A stretch of DNA of 64,000 nt, taken from contig OZ220718.1 in assembly GCA_965116765.1 (NCBI GenBank), positions 1,922,001 to 1,986,000 of the forward strand, in the 5' to 3' direction. Source of the stretch: JAJEEA01 sp965116765. Lineage in GTDB: Bacteria; Acidobacteriota; Vicinamibacteria; Vicinamibacterales; UBA8438. Position numbers and translations under genes: made by a program. This document shows, piece by piece, positions 1 to 7,704 of this stretch. How positions within the stretch are numbered: the first letter of the stretch is position 1; each line of letters opens with the position of its first letter. The notes beneath the pieces were generated by a model, which was given only the letters and a program-made list of their open reading frames with translations, was not told the origin of the DNA and ran no database searches.

Positions 1-2
1 AG

Positions 3-311
3 CCCTACGAGGAGATCTGCCGCCAGCACCTGATCGCGGAGGGACCGCAGGTGCTCGGCTGGCGGCCGGTGCGGGTCGGCCGCTATTGGGATGCCCGGAC
101 GGAGATCGACCTGATCGCCGTCGACGCGGCCCGCGAACGCGCGGCGTTCGTCGAGTGCAAATGGGGGCGCAACGTCGACGTGGCGCGGGTCGTCCGCCGG
201 CTGCGCGAGAAGGCCCGCGCCGTCACCCCCTTCGCGGCGGCCTCGCATCGGTACCTGGTCATCAGCCGGACCGACACCGACGACGAGCATCACGTGCGCC
301 TGGCGTCGTGA
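3..311 (+). CDS. C-terminal DUF234-type domain of an ATPase (5' end off window)
   Basis: The frame is already open at base 3 and ends at a TGA at 309-311, so only about the last 100 residues are present. They read like the DUF234 domain that follows the AAA domain of archaeal-type ATPases: a helix with PYEEICRQHL, then YWDARTEIDLIAVD and FVECKWGRNVDV. The E-ID and E-C-K spacing is the pattern of a PD-(D/E)XK nuclease-like fold. Proteins of this family are common in accessory regions and their biochemical role is unclear. The internal GTG at 51 is not a believable start because the conserved helix lies before it. The ATPase part must lie to the left of the window. Confidence 0.7.
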   Translation, partial: PYEEICRQHLIAEGPQVLGWRPVRVGRYWDARTEIDLIAVDAARERAAFVECKWGRNVDVARVVRRLREKARAVTPFAAASHRYLVISRTDTDDEHHVRLAS

Positions 312-351
312 AAACAGGTGCCTCGGGGTATTCGCGTCGGCCCCTCGGGGG

Positions 352-1380
352 TCACCCGCCCGGTGATTCTCCCGATCCCCGTACGGCGTCGTCGACATGG
401 TCGACCGTGGCGGTGCGCGGCGCGCCGCTGCGCTTCATCGAGGGGTTGGTGCCATCGAGGCGCTCCCACGGGCGCGTGTCCGCGTTGTCGAAGACGACGC
501 CGTTCCGGCGATCGAGGCCGCACGCCTCGATGTGCCTCATCAGACGGCGGATGTTGCAGCCGTGGCTGTTCAGCATCTCCTCGACGCCGTTCCGCGAGTA
601 CAGCGCCCTGGCGTTCCGCACGTGGCACACGTCGGTGAATGCACGCCCGTCGTTCGTGGTCTGCTCGGTCGTCACCTCGCCGTCGGCGAGCTCGATGACG
701 ATCCGCCGGATCTCCAGCCGGTCGAGGGCGCGGCTTGCGCTCGAACCCAGCCGGTCGAACCGGCAGACGGGGTCTTCGGTCAGTGCGAGCGCTGTTCCCG
801 CTTCCCGCTCGTACCGGCGGTCCGCCTGCGCCCAGGTGCCCTTGATCGCGATTCTGAGGTCCTGACCCAGCAGAGAGAACGCGGCGGAGAGCTCCTTGGC
901 GGTTTCGTCTGCGGCGGCTCTCAGAACGTCGTAGACGTCCCGTACCGGGCCGGGGCGTGCGGCGCGGTTGAACTTGCCGCGGAAGATCTGCGTGGTCGAC
1001 AGCACGTGCTCGGTGCGGCCGTCGATCCGGACGCGTTCCCCGCCGCCCCTCGGGGAAACGGGCGCGGTGTTCAGGTCGATCAGCCCGGCGCCGCGCCTGA
1101 GCTTGATCCGGCCGCTCGCGGCGGCCTCGACGCGCGCGGCGAGCCTGCGGGCGATGTTCCGGTCGTCGTCCCGCTGGAGCCACTCCAGGTTCGTCGTGTC
1201 CCGGATGACGACGTCGATGTCGGTCGACAGTCGGTGTCTCCACCGTGCGGCCAGCACCGTGCCGCCGCCGAGCCACGGCGTGTAGGCGCGGCGCCTCGCC
1301 GTCGGGTCGAGGGCCGAGAGCACGTCGCGCGTCTCGAGCCACAGCCGGTGCGCGGGTTCAGGGAGTTCGAGCGTCTTCAC
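352..1380 (-). CDS. AbiEii/AbiGii-like nucleotidyltransferase
   Basis: A 342-residue protein with GGGTVLAARWRHRLSTDID at residues 38-56. This is the GG-T...HR-S-DID signature of the AbiEii toxin family (DNA polymerase beta-like nucleotidyltransferases of type IV toxin-antitoxin and abortive-infection systems). The start is GTG at 1380, preceded by AAGGAG with close spacing. It overlaps the end of the upstream same-strand gene (stop at 1358) by 23 bases, so the two are probably co-transcribed and translationally coupled. The C-terminal half is rich in charged residues and not recognisable. The upstream partner lacks the winged-helix look of AbiEi antitoxins, so a functional toxin-antitoxin pair is not proven. 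Confidence 0.7.
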   Translation of the reverse strand: MKTLELPEPAHRLWLETRDVLSALDPTARRRAYTPWLGGGTVLAARWRHRLSTDIDVVIRDTTNLEWLQRDDDRNIARRLAARVEAAASGRIKLRRGAGLIDLNTAPVSPRGGGERVRIDGRTEHVLSTTQIFRGKFNRAARPGPVRDVYDVLRAAADETAKELSAAFSLLGQDLRIAIKGTWAQADRRYEREAGTALALTEDPVCRFDRLGSSASRALDRLEIRRIVIELADGEVTTEQTTNDGRAFTDVCHVRNARALYSRNGVEEMLNSHGCNIRRLMRHIEACGLDRRNGVVFDNADTRPWERLDGTNPSMKRSGAPRTATVDHVDDAVRGSGESPGG

Positions 1381-1885
1381 GGGCTCCTTGGGCGTCTGGC
1401 GGCACCGGCTCGATGACGGCGTTCAGCCAGTGGACCAGGTCCTGGCGGTACGGCGGGCCGATCTCGTGGATCCACCAGGCGAGGTCCTGAAACGTGTAGG
1501 CGCCTTCGGCTTCGGCCCGCATGACGTCGACGATCTCGGACTCGCCGATGATGGTGGCGGCGATGCAGCAGCTGCGGTCCGTGGCCTCGCGTCCGCGGAT
1601 TGCACGCTCGGCTTCGCCCGCCGTGGGCGGCTCCGGCCACCCGCAGCACGCGCCCGCGATCACGTTCCGCAGGGCCGGGCTCGGTTCGTTCCCACCCCGC
1701 GGGGCGATGCCGAGATACTCGCGACCCTCGTGCTCGGTGGTCCAGTCGGGGAACGTCGTCCACGCGCGGAGCTGCTCTGGTCCATTCGACTCGTCCTCGA
1801 TGTGGACCTGGGTTGCCGCCGTTGCGCGCCTGATCGGCTCGCGGGTCAGTTGCGCGGTCGTGGCCGTTCTCGGACGCCGCTCCAT
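1358..1885 (-). CDS. Hypothetical protein upstream of the AbiEii-like gene
   Basis: A 175-residue soluble protein with no family I recognise. Its second half has protein-like composition, with several Trp and Tyr residues (FQDLAWWIHEIGPP, LVHWLNAV) and three Cys pairs or singles in the middle. It overlaps the start of the AbiEii-like gene by 23 bases in a different frame, the usual arrangement of an antitoxin preceding its toxin. The ATG at 1885 is the longest start; the first 30 residues are basic and low in complexity, so the true start may be further in. It could be a non-canonical antitoxin, but that rests on position only. Confidence 0.5.
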   Translation of the reverse strand: MERRPRTATTAQLTREPIRRATAATQVHIEDESNGPEQLRAWTTFPDWTTEHEGREYLGIAPRGGNEPSPALRNVIAGACCGWPEPPTAGEAERAIRGREATDRSCCIAATIIGESEIVDVMRAEAEGAYTFQDLAWWIHEIGPPYRQDLVHWLNAVIEPVPPDAQGAREDARTP

Positions 1886-2184
1886 CGCTCAGCCGGGTCC
1901 TGTGGATTCCGTGGCCCTCGGGTCGCAGGTGATGCAAGTGATGACCGCGTCGCCGTCCCCGGCGCACGTGGTCGAGGGGTCGGCTGCGCCCTTCCCCGGC
2001 CCTGCGGCAGCGCTGAAGACGTGCGCAGGCGATTGTACCCCCATTGCCGGCTCGGGCCCTCCCGTCGCCGCCGCTCGCCATGACGCACCACCCTCGCGCC
2101 GTGGGCTATGCTGGCTCGCATGTCGTTCCCACGGGTTCTCCTCCCGCTTTTCTTCCGACCCGGGAGACCGCGCCGGGGGCGGAC

Positions 2185-3393
2185 GTGACCCGGACCCGCC
2201 GGAGCCGTCCGAAGTTCACCCGGGCGGCAGCGACCCGATTGTGGCTGCACCGCCAGGGGTTCGACCGGCCCCGTGGGTCGACTTCGCTCGGCGCCGCGGC
2301 CTTCGTCGACCACCTGGAACGGGCGGGCGCCCTCCAACTCGACAGCGTGAACGTCGCGGACCGGGCCCACTACCTGACCCTCTGGAGCCGGTTCGGCTCG
2401 TACGACCGCTCGAAAGTGGATCGGTGGGTGTACCGAGATCGTCTCGCGTACGAGTACTGGGGACACGAAGCCTCGATCCTTCCCATCTCCCATCTCCCGC
2501 TCGGGCGGCGGCGCATGCGCCTGTTCCCTCCCGAGAGCTGGTCGCGACGCGCGTGGTGGGACCGCTACGCGACCTCGACGGCGTCGAAGCGGCGGGTGCT
2601 GCGGCGGCTGCGCGCGGAAGGGCCTCTGGAGAGCGTCGACTTCCAGCCGCGGCCGGCCGAACGCGAGGAGAAGACGGACTCGCTTGCGTGGCGCCTGAAG
2701 GAGGACAAGCGCTCGCTCCAGCTGCTATGGCACGACGGTCGGGTCGCCGTGACCGGGCGGCGGCACTTCCGATGCATCTACGACGTGGCGGAGTGCGTCT
2801 ACCCCGACGGGCCGGTCGCGTCGCTGACCGAGTACCACGACAGTTGGCTCCTGATCGGCCTCTCGGGCTGCGGGATCGCTCCGGAACGACACCTCGTCAA
2901 CTACTTCACCGGGCCGGAGCTCAACGCGGCGGAGCGGCGCCGGGTCATCGCCCGCAACCTGCGGAAGAAACGGATCGTCGAGGTGGACGTGGAGGGACTG
3001 CGGGGGCCCTGCTACGCCCTGCCCGAGCACCTCGAGGCGATCGACCATCTGCCCGAGCCGACCGGGACCACGCTGATCTGCCCCTTCGATTCCCTCCTCT
3101 GGCAGCGAAAGCGCGCGGCCGAGCTTCTCGACTTCGAGTACGCCGTCGAGATCTACGTCCCCGCCGCGAAGCGGAAGTACGGCTACTACGTGTTGCCGAT
3201 CCTTCACGACGGACGCCTCGTGGGACGACTCGACCCGAAGCTCCACCGCGACCGCAGCCTGCTCGAGATCCGGGCCCTCCACGTAGAGCCCGACTGCCCG
3301 ATGACCGCGGACTTCGGCGTCGAGCTGGACGATGCGATCGCGGATCTCGCGAACTTCCTCGGCGCCACGGACATCCGAATGCCTGCCTCGTGA
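2185..3393 (+). CDS. YcaQ-type winged-helix DNA glycosylase family protein
   Basis: About 402 residues matching the winged-helix DNA-binding family that includes YcaQ (AlkX), a glycosylase acting on DNA interstrand crosslinks. Family landmarks are LQLDSVNVADRAHYLTLWSR near the N-terminus, YEYWGHEASILPI, and the C-terminal pair YYVLPILHDGRLVGRLDPK and ALHVEP. The GTG at 2185 was chosen because it places the family's first helix (TRAAATRLWLHRQGF) at the usual distance from the N-terminus and has a G-rich stretch just upstream. An ATG at 2080 and a TTG at 2044 in the same frame would add 35-47 residues of Pro/Ala-rich sequence unlike the family. It appears to be a single-gene unit. Confidence 0.8.
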   Translation: MTRTRRSRPKFTRAAATRLWLHRQGFDRPRGSTSLGAAAFVDHLERAGALQLDSVNVADRAHYLTLWSRFGSYDRSKVDRWVYRDRLAYEYWGHEASILPISHLPLGRRRMRLFPPESWSRRAWWDRYATSTASKRRVLRRLRAEGPLESVDFQPRPAEREEKTDSLAWRLKEDKRSLQLLWHDGRVAVTGRRHFRCIYDVAECVYPDGPVASLTEYHDSWLLIGLSGCGIAPERHLVNYFTGPELNAAERRRVIARNLRKKRIVEVDVEGLRGPCYALPEHLEAIDHLPEPTGTTLICPFDSLLWQRKRAAELLDFEYAVEIYVPAAKRKYGYYVLPILHDGRLVGRLDPKLHRDRSLLEIRALHVEPDCPMTADFGVELDDAIADLANFLGATDIRMPAS

Positions 3394-3513
3394 GGCGGGC
3401 CCGCTCCGGACGGGACGGCGTACCGTTATCGCGCCCTCTGCGCTGTGCCCCGGAAGTCGCGCATCCGGGTTCGGCCGGCTGGTCTCGCTCCGCTTGACAG
3501 CCTCGGGGGAGAC

Positions 3514-3744
3514 GCGGAGAGGAATCAACCGGTATACACGGGCCGCGACCCTGGATGCACGCGCAATGTCACCTGCACAGAGGGCGTCCCGGACATCGTC
3601 GAGCTTGTAGGCGTCCTCAAGTTGCAGGTACGGGGCCCAGCCACCATCCGCTTTCACGAGTGCGACGTCCACTTCGGCCACAAACTCGCCGCCCCGCACA
3701 AGTCTCGACGTCGGTCGGGCACTCAAGGTCGTCTCCTCATCCAA
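3514..3744 (-). pseudogene. Small conserved-looking ORF without its own stop codon
   Basis: On the minus strand a TTG at 3744 opens a frame whose first 77 residues look like a real small soluble protein: RGGEFVAEVDVALV, GGWAPYLQLEDAYKLDDVR and VAARVYRLIPL. This resembles small uncharacterised proteins of about 70 residues found in accessory regions. Such proteins normally stop just after the YxLxP segment. Here the frame runs on for a further 260 codons antisense through the YcaQ-type gene, where the sequence is arginine-rich and not protein-like. I read this as a gene that lost its stop by mutation or rearrangement. Its function is unknown. Confidence 0.4.
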
Positions 3745-3828
3745 GTCCCGCCTCGCAGGGCCGGGCCTGTACGCCGTGACGAGGCAGTCTGCCGCCCATG
3801 CAGCGCCCGACTCCGACGCCGGCTGGTC

Positions 3829-5826
3829 CTACCGCTCGGGCAGCGCGAACACCACCAGCCGCTCGTTCCCCCGCGGCTCGCCGCTCGCCGGGGCCGAGAC
3901 GTTGGCCGCGACGTACTGCCGGCCGTCGCTGCCGGCGTAGGTGATGGGGATGGCCTCGACGTTGTAGTCGAACTCGGCCGCCCACAGCTCCTCGCCGGTG
4001 CGCGAGTCGAACGCCCGGAAGCGGCGGTCGAGGGTGGCGCCGATGAACACGAGGCCGCCGGCGGTGACGATGGGGCCGCCGACGTTGCGGCTGCCGACGC
4101 GCTGCCTGCCCTCGGGCAGGAGCTCGTCGATGCCCAGGGGCACCTCCCACGCGATGGCGCCGGTGGCCGCCTCGACCGCGACGAGGCGCGCCCACGGCGG
4201 CTTGAAGCAGGGCAGGGCCCCGAGGCGCTCGCCGTCGGCGTCGAAGATCGGGGCCTCGAACGGCGGGCCCGCCTCGCGGACGAAGGCGACCTGGTCGTCG
4301 ACGTCGGGGCCGTACAGCTCGTTCTCGGTCATCCAGCCGCTGATGGGCTGGTCCTTCGAGTTGACGAAGATGTAGCCGAGCTCGGGGTCGTAGGCGGTGC
4401 CGTTCCAGTTCACGCCGCCGCCGGTGCCGGGGAACACGAGCGACGGCGGGGTGCCTTCCTGCCGGTAGCGGATGGGCGTGTAGGGGCCGTCGTTGTAGTA
4501 GCCCACGGTGTCCCACAGCTCGCGGCACGCGGCCGCGTGCTCGGGGGTGGTGTCGCCGGCGGTGACGATGTCGTCGGGGCCGATGCTGACCCGCGACACC
4601 GGGGGCGGCGCGAGGGGGAACGGCTGGGTCGGCGAGTACTGCTCGCCGGGCACGTCGCCCACCGGCACCGGCCGCTCCTCGACCCCGTGGACGGGCTCGC
4701 CGGTCACGCGGTTCAGGATGAACATCCACCCCGACTTGCCGACCTGGGCGAGGGCGGGGATGACCTCGCCGTCGCGCTCGATGTCCATCAGGCCGGGCGA
4801 CGGCGGCAGGTTGTAGTCCCACAGCTCGCGGTGGATGTTCTGGAAGTACCACGCGAGATCGCCGGTCGCGATGTCGATGGCGATGGTCGAGTTGGCGAAG
4901 AGGTTGTCGCCGGGTCGGTCGCCGCCGTAGAAGTTCGACCCCGGGCTGCTCACCGGCATGTAGACGAGGCCCCGCTCCTCGTCGACGGTGAGGGTGAACG
5001 CCCACACGTTGTTCCCGATGCGGTCGCGCCAGCTCTGGTTGCCCCAGGTCTCGCTGCCGAAGTCGCTCTCGGTGGGCAGGGTCGGGAACTCCCAGCGCAG
5101 GGCGCCGGTCGTCGCGTCGAGGGCCCGCGGCCAGGCCCGGGCCGGCTCCCCCCCGCCCCGCGGCTGGTTCAGGTGGGGCGCGATGTGGCGCTGCCCGGGA
5201 CCGAAGGCGCTCGAGCCCAGGATCAGGGTGTCGTCGTAGACCACCGGCACCCCGGTGTAGGGAATGCGCACCGCCGCCTCTCCCCCGTCGCCGAACGCGG
5301 TGTCGAGCTCGCCCGTCGCCGCCTTCAGGGCCACGACCTTCGACAGGCTCGTGAAGTAGATGCGGGCCTCGTGGTCGTCGGTGGCCGGCCCGTAGGCGAC
5401 GCCGCGGAACGACGCCAGCCCCTCGGCCAGCTCGTACCGCCAGATCTCCTCGCCGGTCTCGGGCCGCAGGGCCACCACCCGGTTGCCCGACGCGAGGTAC
5501 ATCACGCCGTCCACGACGATGGGCGTCACCTGCTGGAAGAGCTCGGCCGGACTGGGCCCCTCGATGAACCCGTCCTCGGGATGGAACCGGTACGACCAGA
5601 CCTCCTCGAGCGAGGCGACGTTCGTCGCGTCGATCTGGTCGAGGGGCGAGTAGCGGGTGCCGGCGAGGTCCCGGTTGTAGGTCGGCCAGTCGGCGGCGGC
5701 GCTCCGCTCCGCCTCCTGGGCCAGGACCGGCGCAGACGCCGCGGCCGTCGCGGCCAGCAACCCCACCACCCTGACCAGACGACACGTTCGCCCGCGCGAG
5801 CTACCTGTCCCGGCGTTGTACAGCAT
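3829..5826 (-). CDS. PQQ-dependent dehydrogenase, glucose/quinate type
   Basis: A 665-residue exported quinoprotein. It is an eight-bladed propeller predicted to oxidise a sugar or alcohol in the periplasm using PQQ and pass electrons to quinone or cytochrome. An N-terminal signal peptide ends near APVLAQ, followed by the family opening DWPTYNRDLAGTRYSPLDQI. Blade motifs include ALRPETGEEIWRYEL, LWDYNLPPSPGL (the WDY-N/D segment by the PQQ site), TGEPVHGVEERPVP and the C-terminal SDGRQYVAANVSAP. No CxxCH is present, so there is no fused cytochrome. The ATG at 5826 has GGAGAGGAG upstream. It lies 146 bases downstream of the lipoprotein gene and probably ends the DUF1592 operon. Confidence 0.88.
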   Translation of the reverse strand: MLYNAGTGSSRGRTCRLVRVVGLLAATAAASAPVLAQEAERSAAADWPTYNRDLAGTRYSPLDQIDATNVASLEEVWSYRFHPEDGFIEGPSPAELFQQVTPIVVDGVMYLASGNRVVALRPETGEEIWRYELAEGLASFRGVAYGPATDDHEARIYFTSLSKVVALKAATGELDTAFGDGGEAAVRIPYTGVPVVYDDTLILGSSAFGPGQRHIAPHLNQPRGGGEPARAWPRALDATTGALRWEFPTLPTESDFGSETWGNQSWRDRIGNNVWAFTLTVDEERGLVYMPVSSPGSNFYGGDRPGDNLFANSTIAIDIATGDLAWYFQNIHRELWDYNLPPSPGLMDIERDGEVIPALAQVGKSGWMFILNRVTGEPVHGVEERPVPVGDVPGEQYSPTQPFPLAPPPVSRVSIGPDDIVTAGDTTPEHAAACRELWDTVGYYNDGPYTPIRYRQEGTPPSLVFPGTGGGVNWNGTAYDPELGYIFVNSKDQPISGWMTENELYGPDVDDQVAFVREAGPPFEAPIFDADGERLGALPCFKPPWARLVAVEAATGAIAWEVPLGIDELLPEGRQRVGSRNVGGPIVTAGGLVFIGATLDRRFRAFDSRTGEELWAAEFDYNVEAIPITYAGSDGRQYVAANVSAPASGEPRGNERLVVFALPER

Positions 5827-5972
5827 GGCTGACTCCTCTCCTGGAGAGCGCCATTCTACTTCGCCGTTGCCTTGGAGAGTGTCCCGAACAGGCCCGGCGC
5901 GCCTGCCCCGAACCGTTCGCCGGTGAGGGAACCGCCGTTCGAAGCCGAACGCAGCCGGATGAGGGCCCGCCG

Positions 5973-6365
5973 TCAGGTGATCCGCTGCCGGCCGAACTCC
6001 ACCTGGAGGCGCTGGATGCGCTCTTCCGTGGCGCGGCGAATCTCGTCCACCACGGACAGCGCGTGCCGGCCGGCGTCTCCCGCGAGCTGCGCCTCGGTCG
6101 AAGCGTCGATCTCGGCCCGCAACTCCGCAAGCCGGTCGAGGGTGTCCCGCGCCTCGTCCAGGCGCTGCCGCCACACCTCATGGCGGGACCGCGTGTCCGG
6201 CCGGCCGCTCAGCTCGTCCAGGATTGCGATCTCGTCGCGGGCAATCGCCTCGAGATCGGCAATGGTCTCCAGCAGCGTGCTCCGCACGTCGCCGGCCTCG
6301 CGCCCGCACCCGAGCGCGGCCAGCATCGCCAGGACGGCGAGGCCGGCCGCAACGCGCCCGAGCAT
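5973..6365 (-). CDS. Small predicted lipoprotein, alpha-helical
   Basis: A 130-residue protein with a short hydrophobic N-terminus ending in a lipobox (LAALGC, Cys20), so it is probably lipidated and held in a membrane facing the periplasm. The rest is almost entirely charged helix with heptad-like Leu/Ile spacing (TLLETIADLEAIARDEIAIL, RLDEARDTLDRLAELRAEI), suggesting a coiled coil. Its ATG lies four bases after the stop of the DUF1552 gene, so it belongs to the same operon. It has no recognisable domain; a structural or assembly role beside the DUF1592/DUF1552 proteins is only a guess. Confidence 0.65.
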   Translation of the reverse strand: MLGRVAAGLAVLAMLAALGCGREAGDVRSTLLETIADLEAIARDEIAILDELSGRPDTRSRHEVWRQRLDEARDTLDRLAELRAEIDASTEAQLAGDAGRHALSVVDEIRRATEERIQRLQVEFGRQRIT

Positions 6366-6369
6366 GCCC

Positions 6370-7704
6370 CTACACGCCCGACAGCGGCTCGAGCGGCAGC
6401 CGCCCGTTGCTGTGCCCGAGCTGCTCGATGGGCACCCCCATCTTGTCGAGCAGGCTCAGGTGCAGGTTGGCCAGCGGCGTGTCCTCGTGGTACTTCACGT
6501 GGCGCCCGCCGGTGCCCGCCCCGCCGCCGGCGAGGAGAATCGGCAGGTTGTACGAGGCGTGGGAGTTGCTGTCGGCCATGCCCGCGCCGTAGACGATCAT
6601 CGAGCGGTCGAGCAGGGTGCCGTCGCCGTCCTGCGTGTTCGCCAGGCGGTCGACGAAGGCCGAGAAGAGCTGCACGTGATACTGGTTGATCTTCGTCAGC
6701 TTGGCCAGCTTCTCGGGGTCGCGCTGGTGGTGCGAGATCGGGTGGTGGGCGTCGGGCACCCCGATCTCGGCGTAGGTCCGGCCGGTGATCTCCCGCCCCA
6801 TCATGAACGTCACGACCCGCGTGAGGTCGGTCTCCCAGGCCAGGGCCATCAGGTCGAACATCAGCTTCGCGTGGTCGCCGACGGTGTCGGGAATGCCGGC
6901 GGGCTGGGCCACCACCGGCAGCTCGCGGTCGCTCTGGGCCTCGGCCATCCGGATGCGGCGCTCGATGTCGCGCACCGCGTCGAGGTACTGGTCGAGCTTG
7001 GCCTGGTCGCCGGCCCCGAGCTGGCGCGAGAGGTCGGCGGCGCGGTCGGTGACCGAGTCGAGCAGGCTCGCGTCCTTCTCGAGCCGCGCCCGGCGCACCG
7101 CGGGGTCGGTGCTGCCGGTATCGCCGAACAGGCGCTCGAACACCGCCCTCGGGTTGTTCTCCATCGGCAGCGGGGTCACGTCGTTGGCCCACGCGATGGT
7201 GTTGGTGTAGGCGCAGCTGAAGCCGTCGTCGCACGACCCCGCGAAGTCGCGCCCGTCGAGGGCGAGCTCGAGGGTCGCGAGCTGCGTCTCGCGGCCGTGC
7301 ACCCGGCCCGCGAGCTGGTCCATCGAGACCCCGCCGCGCAGGTCCGAGCCGTCGTCGGGCTTCGACGGCACGCCGGTGAGGAACCGGGTCGACGAGCGGG
7401 CGTGCGGCCCCTCGCTCTCGACGCCGTGCATGCCCGAGAGCACCTGCACGTGCGAGCGGTACGGCTCGAGCGGCTTCAGGATGGTCGGGAACTCGAAGCC
7501 GGCGCCCTCGGTGGGCGGCGTCCAGTGCGGCATCATCATCCCGTTGGGGACGTACACCACGCCGAGCCGGCGCACCGGGGCCGCCGCCGTCGTGCGCAGG
7601 GCCGCGAACGCCGGCACCATCCCGTCGAGCAGCGGCAATGCGAGCGAGGCCCCGAGCCCTCGGAGCACGGTACGACGGGGAAGCGCCTTCTGGGTGACGA
7701 TCAT
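6370..7704 (-). CDS. DUF1552 domain protein
   Basis: A 444-residue protein of the DUF1552 family, known from planctomycetes, Acidobacteria and myxobacteria and of unknown function. The N-terminus is a Tat-like export signal (PRRTVLRGLGASLALPLL). Family landmarks follow: RRLGVVYVPNGMMM, a LSGMHG segment, YTNTIAW, PMENNPRAVFERLFGD, YLDAVRDIERRI and HHPISHHQRDPEKLAKLTKI. Its ATG overlaps the stop of the upstream DUF1592 gene by four bases (ATGA), so the two are translationally coupled. The fixed pairing with a haem c protein suggests a periplasmic redox partner or secreted enzyme. A paralogue lies at 56637-57989. Confidence 0.88.
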   Translation of the reverse strand: MIVTQKALPRRTVLRGLGASLALPLLDGMVPAFAALRTTAAAPVRRLGVVYVPNGMMMPHWTPPTEGAGFEFPTILKPLEPYRSHVQVLSGMHGVESEGPHARSSTRFLTGVPSKPDDGSDLRGGVSMDQLAGRVHGRETQLATLELALDGRDFAGSCDDGFSCAYTNTIAWANDVTPLPMENNPRAVFERLFGDTGSTDPAVRRARLEKDASLLDSVTDRAADLSRQLGAGDQAKLDQYLDAVRDIERRIRMAEAQSDRELPVVAQPAGIPDTVGDHAKLMFDLMALAWETDLTRVVTFMMGREITGRTYAEIGVPDAHHPISHHQRDPEKLAKLTKINQYHVQLFSAFVDRLANTQDGDGTLLDRSMIVYGAGMADSNSHASYNLPILLAGGGAGTGGRHVKYHEDTPLANLHLSLLDKMGVPIEQLGHSNGRLPLEPLSGV

